From Panaeolus papilionaceus (Eukaryota; Basidiomycota; Agaricomycetes; Agaricales): a stretch of DNA of 64,000 bases. The DNA is taken from the NCBI GenBank assembly GCA_015501605.1, contig JADNRZ010000004.1, positions 682,001 through 746,000 on the forward strand, given 5' to 3'. Each line of letters starts with the position of its first letter. The first letter of the stretch is position 1. The notes below the pieces were generated by a model that was not told where the DNA came from, searched no databases, and saw only the letters and a list, made by a program, of their open reading frames with translations. Positions 48,647 through 58,837 of this stretch are shown piece by piece. A program made the position numbers and the translations under genes.

Positions 48647-50043
48647 ATGTCGTGGTGCTTCTGGGCGCGCCTCTGCTTACTTCTCAGTATTGCTCTCAGT
48701 ATCGCCGCCCAAGCATCTAATGTCACAACATGCATACCAGCATATCGATGGGTATGGTGCACCACCAACAGATTATTGAGCCTGCCAAGTGCTGATTAAT
48801 TTGCTTCTCATCCAGTCCATCAATAGCAGGAAGCAAACACCCTGCCTGGTGGCATCTTATCTTGCAACAGCCTGTGGAACTCGTGAGTTTACCTCCAGCG
48901 TGTACGAGACTCATACTAACCATAACTATTATCTTTAGCTACCAGAGTAGACTCTATCCCCCCAGGCAACCACTATGTTGGTCCTACCTTTGCCACAGCA
49001 GATGTTTGTAAATGCAGCACCGTATACTACTCAATCATGAGCGCCTGTGGTGGATGTCAAGGGCTTGCATATGCAAATTGGACAGCGTGGTCGATAAATT
49101 GCCCTGAAGCCTTTATATCGTTACAAAGGTTAATTTCGTTTTGACCCCGATAGATCATGCACTAAAATATTCTCTAAGGTTTGAGAGGCCGATCCCAGAT
49201 GGAACGACAGTCCCTGATTGGGCGTTTTTGGATGTCGTTGCGGTATGTAGTCGCCTCACAGATACACGAAAAATGAATTTGACGACCTGCTGCTAGTCAA
49301 ATAACAATTTTAATGCTACAGCAGCTCAGCTCGGTACGTACACCTCTCACATCTAGTCTGTCTTTCTTTATATTCTGATACACTTACCACAATTATATTG
49401 TGTAACAGCTATCGGTCTGAGTCCCACTACAAGTATCGTTCAGTCGTCCACAACATCCGATCCCCCGTCGACAACAATTCCTAGCCCTGCGCTCACGTCT
49501 CTACCACCGTCTCAAACACCAGCTGCCGAAAAATCGGGTGTCAATCCAGGTGCAATTGCAGGAGGTGTGGTCGGTGGATTGGTTGGTGTCGCGGCTATTG
49601 CTCTCGGAATTCTGTGGTTCTGCACGCGCAAACGCAATGCAGTTCAGAGAGATATTACGTTTGACCACCAGGCACTTGTGGGTCCTGGAAGTGTTGTGGG
49701 CGGTGGTTCCATAATGACCACACAATACACTGGACAGACAAATTCCCCAGACCACGGCCCAACGATTTCATATGGCCCGTCACCTTTTGCATCAAGTCCT
49801 TATGTAGGTTATATCTCTTCCGTCCTATTTTGTTGACTGCTGACACTTGTGCTCTACGAAAAGGAGACATCCGAAATGAGTACCTATCCGGGGTCTCCGA
49901 TGACGTCGGCGGTGTATACCACTGTACCTGTAAACGCACAAGCCCGGCGCTCTTTGGAAAGTGTTTCACCAAGTCTTGCCCAGCTAGGCCCTGCGCCAGG
50001 TTACGCCGCCCATCGTGGGTTCACGGGCACAGCAGAAATTTAA
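48647..50043 (+). CDS. Cys-rich single-pass plasma membrane protein, function unknown
   Basis: The start MSWCFWARLCLLLSIALSIA is a signal peptide. The extracellular part has many Cys (CIPAYRW, QTPCLVASYLATACGT, DVCKCSTVYYSIMSACGGCQGL) and ends in a Ser/Thr/Pro-rich stalk (SIVQSSTTSDPPSTTIPSPA). A clear membrane segment follows: GAIAGGVVGGLVGVAAIALGI, with the stop-transfer charges CTRKRN. The cytosolic tail carries Tyr/Pro-rich sequence (TVPVNAQARRSLE). Such a layout is shared by many agaricomycete proteins and resembles wall-stress sensors in general shape, but no ligand or role is known. About 345 residues over seven exons. Confidence 0.78.
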
Positions 50044-50492
50044 GCCTCAAGGCGCCTTCGTTCTCCCGATCGTTGACACACTCTTAATTTACTGCAGAAG
50101 TGGAATGCATTCTTCTGGTTGTATTATTATTGGCACTATAGCTATATACCTCTGTTTTTTTGCCCATTTTTTTTTTACCAGAGCACTCATGCTACTTAGG
50201 AATCATGAGGAACAAAAGAAGCATGAAAAAATCTTGAATTTGATTAGCGCGTGAACATAACCTCGACTACAGGCAGTGAGTGTCTGTTCAAATATTCTTT
50301 GATTGTTTTTATTACTTTCGAGAAAATATGGCTTCAATAAGTGAAATTGAAATTCATTGATAATTCAATTTCGTGGAGTTACACAACGTGACTAGTCACT
50401 TGACCTTGACGCGTCGAAGTGACAAGCACCTGCAGCAGTGAGGGTCCTTCAGTCTCTCACTGACTCTACTCATCAATTGATCTCTTTGCTTC
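50044..50492. other. Intergenic region upstream of CHMP7
   Basis: 449 bases between the stop of the Cys-rich protein and the CHMP7 start. It holds an 11-base T run at 50167-50177. No gene, RNA or repeat family recognised. Confidence 0.5.
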
Positions 50493-52221
50493 ATGAACTC
50501 TCCACCTTCAAGAAATTCCCTGTCTTCAGTGCAACCCTTTTCTGCCACCTCTAGCTCACGGCTTCAGGCTCTGTACTCGGACTTTTCTCGCCAAAAGCAC
50601 TCAAATCCAGCATCGTATCACTCCAATGTTGACTGGTGGCAGAGAGCACTTGTGGTTATCGTTGCTGCAGGACTACAAACTCCTAGTATAACACTAGACC
50701 AGGATAGCTCTCTTGAAAAACAACCCAAAAGTGATAGATTAGTCTTGCACGCTGGAAGGGATCTCCTTGACCGCTTGAAATTTCCGAAAGTAGGAAAGCC
50801 ACTCGCCCTCGGTGCTATTCTCGTGCGTTTCTTTTGCTTTTAATCAGGGTCGCTGGTGGAACTTACGTTTATCTCGCAACCTTCTCCGGTACATTTCATA
50901 CATTGATGTTGTATAATTCGTCTCAGCAAGTCGGAGCTCCGCGCATCACGAACGATCTACACGATCTCAGAATACCTAAATGCCAAGGTCTCCATCTATG
51001 ATGCAGGGTGGCTACCCGGTCGAATAGCTGCATACGTTGTTGGAAAGCCTCTGTGGTGGGCACTGGAGCAAATAGGCATTGTTGGTGAAGATGGCATTCT
51101 TAGTGGATCCGGTTCGGCCCATCACTCGCAGCAGCATACAGACAAGACATGGTGGGGGGATTACGTCTTCGTGTCATTACTCGAGAAGGCGGCAGATCGT
51201 GTCATGGAAATTCAGGATGGGAGAATGGCGGGACCAGGGACGGCACTTTATAGCCTCGACACCTTTCGCGAGGTCTTTGGAAGTGTTGTAGGTGGGGATG
51301 TACCATCACCCCTCAGCGAGACCGATGCCAAGGTACTTTTGAAATATCTTGAACGCGAAAGAGGCGTGGCTGTGGTCGAAAAAGGGGTACGGAGATTCCG
51401 CAAATGTCCACAATCTTCTTGTACATTGACATGGCTTATCGGTAGCTCATTAAATTTGTGGATGACTCCATGACCGCAGAAGACAAAAACATAACAGCAG
51501 TCGATCGTGGTATCTTGGAACTTCAGGTGGCCATTCGCAGTCTGCATGCACAAGTGGAATCCTTGCAGAACAAAATAGACGAGTCAGTGACGTTGGCGAT
51601 TTGATATCCACGAGTAAAGGTCTGATTTAGTTCCCTAGGTGGACCAAACGTGCGGCTTCGGCGCTGCAGCAGAAGCGAAAGCCAATTGCAATAAGCTACC
51701 TAAAAAATCGCAAAGAGGTGGAAGGGCTGCTCGAAAAGCGTCTTGCATCGCTTGGCACGTTAGAGTCAACCTTGTTGACTGTCGAGGCCGCTGCAGGAGA
51801 TATCGAGGTAATTTGTATCCGACTACAAGGAACTTGCTTTATCTGACACTCTGCGTAGATCATGAAGTCATACGAGTCATCGACAGCCACTCTACGGGCA
51901 ATTCTAGCACACCCATCATTGCAGAAAGAGAACATCGACCAAACAATGGACGCACTGTCAGAAGCAAACGCAGATGCTAGGGAGATGGATGATGCCGTTC
52001 GTATGGGGGCAGATGTGGCTATGGGAGTTGAGTATGCGGTTGATGAGGCCGAGCTGGAGGAGGAGCTGAACGCGCTTGTGCGGGATGTCGAAGCTGAGAA
52101 GGAAATACAACAGGTGCAGAAGACGCAGGAAAAATTGTCCCTTGCACCCCCTCCAGTGCAGGAACCTGAAAGGCGAACGGCAGCGGCACATCAACCTTCA
52201 TATATGATACCTACGTCTTGA
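50493..52221 (+). CDS. CHM7: ESCRT-III-related protein CHMP7 (Chm7)
   Basis: CHMP7/Chm7 is an ESCRT-II/III hybrid that recruits other ESCRT-III subunits to the nuclear envelope for sealing and quality control. The N-terminal half (DWWQRALVVIVAAGLQ, DRLVLHAGRDLLDRLKFPKVGKPLAL) corresponds to the winged-helix region; FVSLLEKAADRVMEIQ and KVLLKYLERERGVAVVE follow. The C-terminal half is a SNF7 domain: AVDRGILELQVAIRSLHAQVESLQNKIDE, then RAASALQQKRKPIAISYLKNRK, LASLGTLESTLLTVEAAAGD, and an acidic ELEEELNALVRDVEAEKE. Around 480 residues, five introns. One intron splits before WTKRAASALQQ. Confidence 0.84.
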
Positions 52222-52457
52222 TTATATTACATGGCCTAATATCAGCGTTAATGACCCTACGATAGCATGAAGCACTCGAATCAAATGCCGCAGTCACGTA
52301 AAGAACCCGAAGTTAGTATTTTTCAATACTCATCAGCATGGTCTTATGAATAATAGTTAAGAATGCATGTGTATTGTTAATTGCGACGTGTTGTTACATA
52401 GACAGGTACAGTATGGAATTATGGACAGCGGATGAAATAGCAGTTGGAATGGTCAAA

Positions 52458-52836
52458 TTAGTTGTTGTTGGAGTTCATGCCGACGGCGTTCTTGGCTTTG
52501 TTGAGGAGGGATTCCTAGAAGTAGGGTTTAGTAGACTGTTTAAAAAAAGAGAGACAAGATAAGATGAGACGTACGTCGTTGTTGTTAGAGTTGCCGCTCA
52601 TAGCATCTCCCACCTTCTGGCTGCCCGATTTCTGGCTCTGGGGCTGCATGGTGGAGGCGGCAGAGTCGCTCTTGCCCTTGATAAAGTCACCAGCTTGCTC
52701 GAGAGTACCCTTCTGAGAGTCAGGCTGCAGGAATCAAGTTAGGCGACGATATAAAATGTGCATGTGCGAGCTGAAATGGTACCTTCATAGCAGAACCGGC
52801 CTTGTCGGTGAAAGATTGGCGACCAAGATCAGACAT
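52458..52836 (-). CDS. HSP12: HSP9/HSP12-type small heat shock protein
   Basis: 86 residues in three exons. The start MSDLGRQSFTDKAGSAMKPDSQKGTLEQ is the invariant opening of the Hsp12/Hsp9 family, small hydrophilic proteins that fold on membranes under stress. The middle carries KGKSDSAASTMQPQSQKSGSQKV, and the end, after an intron at about 52510-52573, reads ESLLNKAKNAVGMNSNNN. Length lies between S. pombe Hsp9 (68) and S. cerevisiae Hsp12 (109). An AGGGG stress element lies 129 bases before the start. Its 3' end faces CHMP7. Confidence 0.9.
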
Positions 52837-52964
52837 GTTGTTCAAGTTGTGTGGTAAGTGTTTATGAGAGCGAATGAATGGATTATACCTGGGCATCTCG
52901 AGTTGCTTTTATACATTAGTTTACAGGGTATAATGACGTATTTAACTACGGCTTATGGAGCTCG

Positions 52965-52969
52965 AGGGG
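52965..52969 (+). promoter_or_regulatory. Possible stress response element (AGGGG)
   Basis: AGGGG on the plus strand, 129 bases upstream of the HSP12-type start (-), matches the STRE that drives HSP12 in yeast. Five bases are expected often by chance; only the context is suggestive. Confidence 0.3.
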
Positions 52970-53098
52970 TCATTATGGAGGAATTGATGATGCTAATGAA
53001 CGAGCGCTTCGATATTAGATTACTCCATGCCATCCAACCAAACAAGTAATAACAAATGACGACTTTAATGCTTTCACTCATCTAATGAGATCAGCAAC

Positions 53099-54394
53099 AT
53101 GGCTCCTCTCCGCATAAGACATGCTAATGGCATCGCCACTTTAGGTGTCCCTCTCGATAGCATTGATATCACCGTAAATGACCTGCAGCAACAAATCTAC
53201 CAAGTATCAAATGTTTTACCTTCAAGGCAGATCCGTACGTTCATCATCAACCCCATCCAGCGTTTTCGTCTTCTTTCTTACTTCTCAATCAAGTCAAGTC
53301 AGGGTATCCACCACGCACACTCGATTTGATATCTGAATTACCTCTTCAATCTCTGGGGCTGAAGCCCGGGGACCAGATAATCGTCGGCGAATCGACAGCA
53401 CCTCTACCAGTGGCAGCAGCACCCCCTCGACAAGGTTCAAGCCTACCATCGTCACAACAATCTACCACGGGGCCAGATTACGTCCAAGTAGATGGCAGCT
53501 TCCTTATCCATAGGGTGTGGCTCTTTCTTCTTCCTGTTCGAAGCATCCTAAATCACCAACCTCGATATGTAGATCGTTCCAGACGACAACTCGTGTTTGT
53601 TTTCTTCCGCTGCTTTAATATTCGAACAAAGCATATCAAAGGCATCCGAGCTACGACAGAGTGAGTTCGCGGCCTTGATCCGTCATTTTGCGCTATCGCT
53701 GACAGACCCAAGTCGTGGCTCAGGGTATTCAGAAAGACCCAGAGACTTATAATGAAGCTATTCTCGGGTAAAATCGATGTCGTCTCAGAAGATTTGTCGT
53801 CCTTCTCATACTCCTCATATTAGGATGCCCCCTTCCAAATACGTCGCTACGATAACAAAGCCCAGCACATGGGGAGGTGCGATCGAATTAGGCATACTTG
53901 CTGCACATTACCAGGCAGAGATTGCCAGCATAGATGTTGAAACCGGAAGGATCGACTACTTCTCGCCAGGTGACCACCGAACTGGCATGCGTTGTATCAT
54001 GATCTATTCTGGAATTCACTACGACGCTGCCTCCCTAGCACCGATGGCAGAAGCCCCTGCGGAATGGCATCAGACCCTCTTCTCCATTGTGCGTTCCTCT
54101 TTCTTATCGAGCTCAAAATCGTTCACCGATACTTTCGCCAGAAATCCAATGACGACTCCGACCCAATCCTGGCTGCAGCCAAGAAGCTCGCGGCCATACT
54201 TCGTAGCAAGAGGGCATTTACAAACACGGCTACATTTGACCTTAAATGTGAAGTGAGTCTTGTCATCTCTGGTGTCACCGGCCCTCATCTCATGACTCGT
54301 CCTTAAACAGCAATGTGGTCAAGGTCTAAAGGGGGAGAAGGGTGCTCGCGCTCATGCGGAAGCTACGGGGCATACTTCATTTGGGGAGTACTAA
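53099..54394 (+). CDS. OTU1: Ubiquitin thioesterase OTU1 (YOD1 family)
   Basis: OTU1 is a deubiquitinase that works with Cdc48/p97 in ER-associated degradation. The N-terminal UBX-like domain starts MAPLRIRHANGIATLGVPLD, with GYPPRTLDL after an intron. The catalytic OTU domain begins SFLIHRIVPDDNSCLFSSAALI, where DNSC gives the catalytic Asp-Cys pair. The catalytic His is in IYSGIHYDA. The C-terminus is a C2H2 zinc finger: FDLKCEQCGQGLKGEKGARAHAEATGH. A short intron after EAILG joins MPPSKYVATITKPSTWGGAIEL. About 340 residues, all key residues present. The stop TAA is at 54392-54394. Confidence 0.93.
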
Positions 54395-54611
54395 TGCCTT
54401 GAGCATGGACCCGAGTCATCCACGCATATCATGGGAAGTGTGTCATTATATATGCCTTGACAATTTCAAATAAACAATTATGGTTTTCCGATTTGACGTT
54501 TATACCCGCATACTTTCCATACAATTACAGTCCATTAAGTAAAATAGGAGAAACACGACCCTGTTGGTATATGTAGTAGGCACCGCGCAATCGATTTGTT
54601 TATGCCAGGGC

Positions 54612-54617
54612 AAAAAA
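54612..54617 (-). terminator. Pol III terminator of the first tRNA-Phe
   Basis: Six A on the plus strand, so TTTTTT on the transcribed strand directly after the tRNA 3' end. This is the usual RNA polymerase III stop. Confidence 0.7.
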
Positions 54618-54708
54618 TGGGGGCACCGCGGATCGAACGCGGGACCTTTAGAATGCTTGGATTCACCAATGCTTCAGTCTACTGCTCTCCCAACTGAGCT
54701 ATGCCCCC
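54618..54708 (-). tRNA. tRNA-Phe(GAA) with an 18-base intron
   Basis: On the minus strand the acceptor GGGGGCA pairs with TGCCCCC, with A73. The D-arm is GCTC..GAGC. The anticodon GAA lies in CTGAAG, followed by an intron at 54654-54671 placed after base 37 as is standard for eukaryotic tRNA-Phe. The variable loop is AGGTC, and the T-arm is CCGCG/TTCGATC/CGCGG with G53-C61 intact. Mature length is 73. The intron holds a small TTGG...CCAA hairpin. Pair 27-43 is G-A, a mild mismatch shared with the second copy. Confidence 0.93.
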
Positions 54709-55025
54709 ATACTGTGTCATCCCTTACCTGTTCAAAACCAGGTGGATGCCAGGAACCAAAAGGACACCAAACGCCTACCCCTTCATTTACATTTAAAAAA
54801 TGACAGGATATCAGAGAATATCCTACTGAAAGAGCTGTCCAATGTCATGCCAAGTCCTCTACTTACACTGGGCCCGTGCTCTTGAAACACCTTGTTTCGA
54901 TTCATGTAATGTGTCAACGTCACCGTTTGAAATTCTGTTGCCAGTGGCAGAGCAGAGCGATTGTCGAAATCCCCATGTCAGGGGAGTTACATTTCGATTG
55001 CGATATTCCACAATGCAAAAACATA
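54709..55025. other. Spacer between the two tRNA-Phe copies
   Basis: 317 bases without a supported gene. The five A at 55017-55021 give a T run that would terminate the right-hand tRNA copy. Confidence 0.5.
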
Positions 55026-55133
55026 TGGGGGCACCGCGGATCGAAAGCGGGACCTTTAGAACGCATCTCACTATGGCGCTGACCACAAAGAGCTGGCTTC
55101 AGTCTACTGCTCTCCCAACTGAGCTATGCCCCC
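55026..55133 (-). tRNA. Second tRNA-Phe(GAA), 35-base intron, G53 lost: possible pseudogene
   Basis: The mature sequence matches the first copy at every position but one: base 53 (55046) is T instead of G, breaking the G53-C61 pair that closes the T-stem. That base is also the first G of the internal B box. The intron (55062-55096) is 35 bases and unrelated in sequence to the 18-base one. A five-T terminator follows. It could still be transcribed weakly, or be decaying. Confidence 0.85.
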
Positions 55134-55270
55134 AATGAAATTCGGGGTTTACCCGAGTCTTTTGCCAGGAGATGGTCAAAAGATGCTTAACGACAAGGCA
55201 CTTCGAGTTAACCACACAAAGAGAATCGAACGTCAAAATTCTTAACAGATATTATATGAAGGCAACCTGG

Positions 55271-56690
55271 TTATACTGCTATTTCCAGGACAACTGGAAG
55301 GTGATCAGATGCACCGTAAATCTCGTCGCGGATCTCACACTAAAATCCAGACGTTGAGAGGGTATAAGGAAGACACCGAATGTACAACTCACCTTTTTTA
55401 TCTGTTCTGCAAGTCGTTCACTAACGACGACTAAAATCCGCTCTTGGTCAGTACCCGCTAATTGGGATAAGGGATAAGGGCTTACACATATCGACTCTCC
55501 AGCCAAGGCTTTTTTCCCGACAGTTAAAACGATACGAGAAATAGGTAAATTGCCGGTCCTCTGGGTGAAGACTTCTCCAGATATCAATGAATTTACCGCC
55601 GTCCACACCTTCTGGGGGTTGAAGTAAATTTTTGAAGGCAGTCGTCTCCACCTCTGTGTACCCTGCAGTCTTGTTCCAATTTGGCTTAGGGTGTGCAAGA
55701 TCTGTGACATGACGCTGTTAGTATTTTTCAGGAGATCAGTACTTAGTATTTACACCCACCCATAGCTGTTGGCGCCACATTGAGATCACCTCCCCATATG
55801 ACTGGTTTCTTCTTATCCAGCGCACGAAGGTAGGTATTAAAATGCGTGTTCCAAACTTTACGGAGATCCAAGGTCTGAGTAAAACTAAGTATTATAGACT
55901 GGAGGTTTTGCTGAACCCATTGTGCACACACATACCTTCAAATTCAGACCGGCGTTTACGACATAGGTCCCCACAACATAGAATTTCTCGTATTCTAGAG
56001 TAATGATGCGGCCTTTGACCTCCTCAGCATCGGGGTAGTCAGGTATAGATTCTTCAACGCTGAGCGGGGGTATCTTGGAAAGTATACTCGTGCCCGCTAA
56101 GAGTTAACAATTCAGTCAAGCACTGGTGTTCACGGCGGAGTTCGCTTACCGTAGCCTTTCTTGGCAGCTATTGACCAGTATTCGTACGGATAAAGCTTTT
56201 GGAGAGCTGGTTTTCGTGGCTTCTCATTAACCTAGTGCAACATGAGCCAGAAGCATGCGAGTTGGGGAGAAACTTCAAGTTGGTTATATACCTTTGTTTC
56301 AGTGACGATCAAAATATCAGCATCCTCGGCGTCCACATATCTTTGAAATCCCTGGTGCTGGTCAGTTAAGCGCTTAACCTGCGATGAATAAGCATATACT
56401 TTTTTCTCACTGGCAGCAAGGCCTGAGACATTCCAACACGCAATACGAATCGTGCCATCCTGCTTGGGTGGAAAAGCGATGACATCCGGCAGGGCCTTAT
56501 TAGTCGGTTGTGGGGGATAAGAGAAGGATACAGAGGATTCATCCTTTGTTGACTTGGCTCTCTTGAGAGGTTTCGCCTTTCCCTTGACCGGCTTTTTGGA
56601 TGGCCCTTCTTTGTCAGACGAGTTGACCTCTGTATCATGGTCGCTAGGTTCCTCTTCTTTAGCTTTCCTTTTTAAATTTTTCGGTGGCAT
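55271..56690 (-). CDS. AP endonuclease, ExoIII/APE1 type
   Basis: This Mg-dependent nuclease cuts DNA 5' of abasic sites in base excision repair. The start MPPKNLKRKAKEEEPSD gives a Lys-rich, probably nuclear-targeting leader of about 80 residues. The catalytic core begins IRIACWNVSGLAA. Motifs that follow are ADILIVTETKV (metal-binding Glu), IVTLEY-like ITLEYEKFYVVGTYVVNAG, WGGDLNVAP (Asp and Asn), RFNCREKSLGWRVDM and, across two introns, YGASDHLPVVLEI (Asp-His). No zf-GRF tail of the Apn2 type is seen. An in-frame ATG 25 codons upstream (56765) could add a leader, MHFHSIYEPSFSTILRP, and might give a mitochondrial form. About 350 residues, seven or eight exons. Confidence 0.88.
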
Positions 56691-57126
56691 ATTGCAAGAT
56701 CTAACGATAGAATAAGGTCGCAGTATGGTTGAAAAAGATGGTTCGTAAATAGAGTGAAAGTGCAAAGCATAAAAGACGCGACGCGACGATGTGTCAGCAG
56801 AAGCGTGGAAATGATGACGTAATCATCACGGTAATGCAACCCAATGAACGCGAGTGTAATTGCCCAAAAAGGGAGGCCAACAGTGACACTGCTTAAATCT
56901 TTGAACCACATACGTTCTGGTTTGTCTTTCTCCGTGGTAAGTGTTTAAAACCTTTTGCCCAGGACTGCCCCTTTCTGTTGTTTATTCACTCTACAAACAA
57001 TATATGATTATAGGTTTATTTATACCCAGCTATTAACTGTGAGGTTAGCGGTGTTAAGATCTTCACACTCTATTCTTCCACCTTGCATGGTCGACACCCC
57101 TGTCCATCAACAGGCTCGGTCAACAG
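56691..57126. other. Divergent promoter, AP endonuclease / DUF7918 gene
   Basis: 436 bases between two starts. It includes an in-frame upstream extension of the AP endonuclease (to 56765) and a short upstream frame before the DUF7918 start at 57087-57140. Nothing else recognised. Confidence 0.45.
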
Positions 57127-58461
57127 ATGCTCACACATAGAGGTTTTTCTGCTTGGATTGTCTCAGAAGGGTGTACTGTGCCAGAATATCTGGTAGCTGT
57201 TGATGAACCAACTCATCGTGTCTCTTGTTGGATTCCAGCCACTGTCGGTGAAGTAAGTCTGACCAGAAAAACATAGGTATCTGCTGAACCTTTGTGTTAA
57301 TGCAAGATTTAGTCCTTTTCTGTGTTTTGGCAGGATCATACTGGAGGTATCGATACCTCTTCATTTATTACACTCGATGGTGTGACAGTACCAGGACGTT
57401 TCCTCTTTGGAGACGGGATGGCCTCCAGAAGTGGCGTTCGTGTATCCAAGACCACAGAGAGGCCTTTTGTGTTTGCATCAATAGCAGAGGAAGGTATGCC
57501 ATGCATCCAATTCCAGCATAGTTTCAACTAAAGTAAGTACAGGGACTTCAACCTCCTCTGGGCCTGTGAACAAGGAGATAGGGATGATCACTCTCAAGAT
57601 CAAGAGGGTCAAGAGGGTCACGATTCGCCCTGCGAATCCTATTCAAGAGCTCCCAAGTGTCACTACTCTTGGAAAACGAAAGGCAGGCGATGTTCGTATC
57701 GAGTGCGTATTGCCTATTTCGAGCTCGTCACTTTCAAGGCTGATTTCAAGACAGATTTGGCCAGGACGAACAACCTTTAGAGGAGCAAGCTGCCACTACT
57801 TGGGGGACTGTTCCATACGACGAGGTTGCTTCGGGGCAATCTACTTCATATGTATCTTTCTTGTTCCGCTATCGTACACGCGGTAAGGAAGCTATTTTAT
57901 TGGATTTTAGGACAATAGGTTTAATCAACACTGTGGCTTATACATACAGAGTTCTTGGAAGCACAAGGAATAATTACGGAACCTGTGCGGAAGACTGCTC
58001 CCACCAGTACTTATCAACAACCGCAACCGATAGATGGCCAACAACGGAGCTCACTAGATAATCTGCCACCCGCCAAGCCCACCGCGGAATTCACGCCTGA
58101 ACCGGAATCCGATCTGTTGACGACAGCACCAAAGAAACCTAGGTTAGGCTCATCCACCTCAAGACCTACTCATCCGGTGAGTATATTCTTGTTTCTTTTG
58201 AAGGTCATGTGCGTGTCTTACTCCGCTTCGTAGAGTTTGAACAACCTTCGATCTAGACCACCGGAACTACGGCGGACGGCCAGCTCCAACAGTTCTTCAT
58301 CTACGCCCGTGGTCCCTCACAACCCCTACGGGGTTTTCTTCTATCAACGAAGCATGAGCTCACCCACGTATCCGTTGGGCCCTGTGGGTCAGCGACCCAG
58401 CGACCAACCTATTCAAAATCAGGAATCTAGTGCAAATGCTGAGGAGAATAGACAGCCATAG
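57127..58461 (+). CDS. DUF7918 domain protein
   Basis: The start MLTHRGFSAWIVSEGCTVPEYLV, then AVDEPTHRVSCWIPATVGE, is the opening of an agaricomycete-expanded family of unknown function. After an intron come SFITLDGVTVPGRFLFGDGMASRSGVR and RPFVFASIAEE, then EIGMITLKIKRVKRV and a YVSFLFRYRTR core. The rest is Pro/Ser-rich and low in structure (SNSSSSTPVVPHNPYGVF), ending at 58461. These proteins are nearly restricted to Agaricomycetes, often in many copies, and are thought to be intracellular; the domain has no known activity. Around 325 residues, six or seven exons. Confidence 0.78.
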
Positions 58462-58837
58462 CTGCTTCTTGTGACTTGAAAGCCTACTAAACTCGTTTGT
58501 GTATTTTCAGCGACTTTGTCCACTTTTCTTTATTATCCCACATCGCTTGTCTGTTATGTTATCTTCGCTATCTGGTTATGAACATGCTATTGAAGTTAGT
58601 TGAGAAATATATTTAGTCTGTACAAACATAGAGATGGAATTTTCAATAAAAAAATAAATCTGTATACCTTGTAGTGACATAATATGTCGCAAAGTTTTGA
58701 AAGTTTTGAATAGCATAAGAATTGGAAAATAAGAATTGACGCCTTTGCGGAGTTTGGATAGACGCCTCAGATACTCACAGGGTCAGGCCATGGAAATTCA
58801 GTGCCTTGGTTGGAAATTACCTTCTTGTTTCGCTTTA
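58462..58837. other. Intergenic region DUF7918 to SAM37
   Basis: 376 bases. AT-rich with an A run at 58650-58655. Probably the DUF7918 3' end and the SAM37 promoter. No other gene seen. Confidence 0.45.

Noticed and set aside
55446..55490. Direct repeat gggataagggataaggg as a possible regulatory repeat
   Set aside because: It lies inside an intron of the AP endonuclease and is only two and a half units long.
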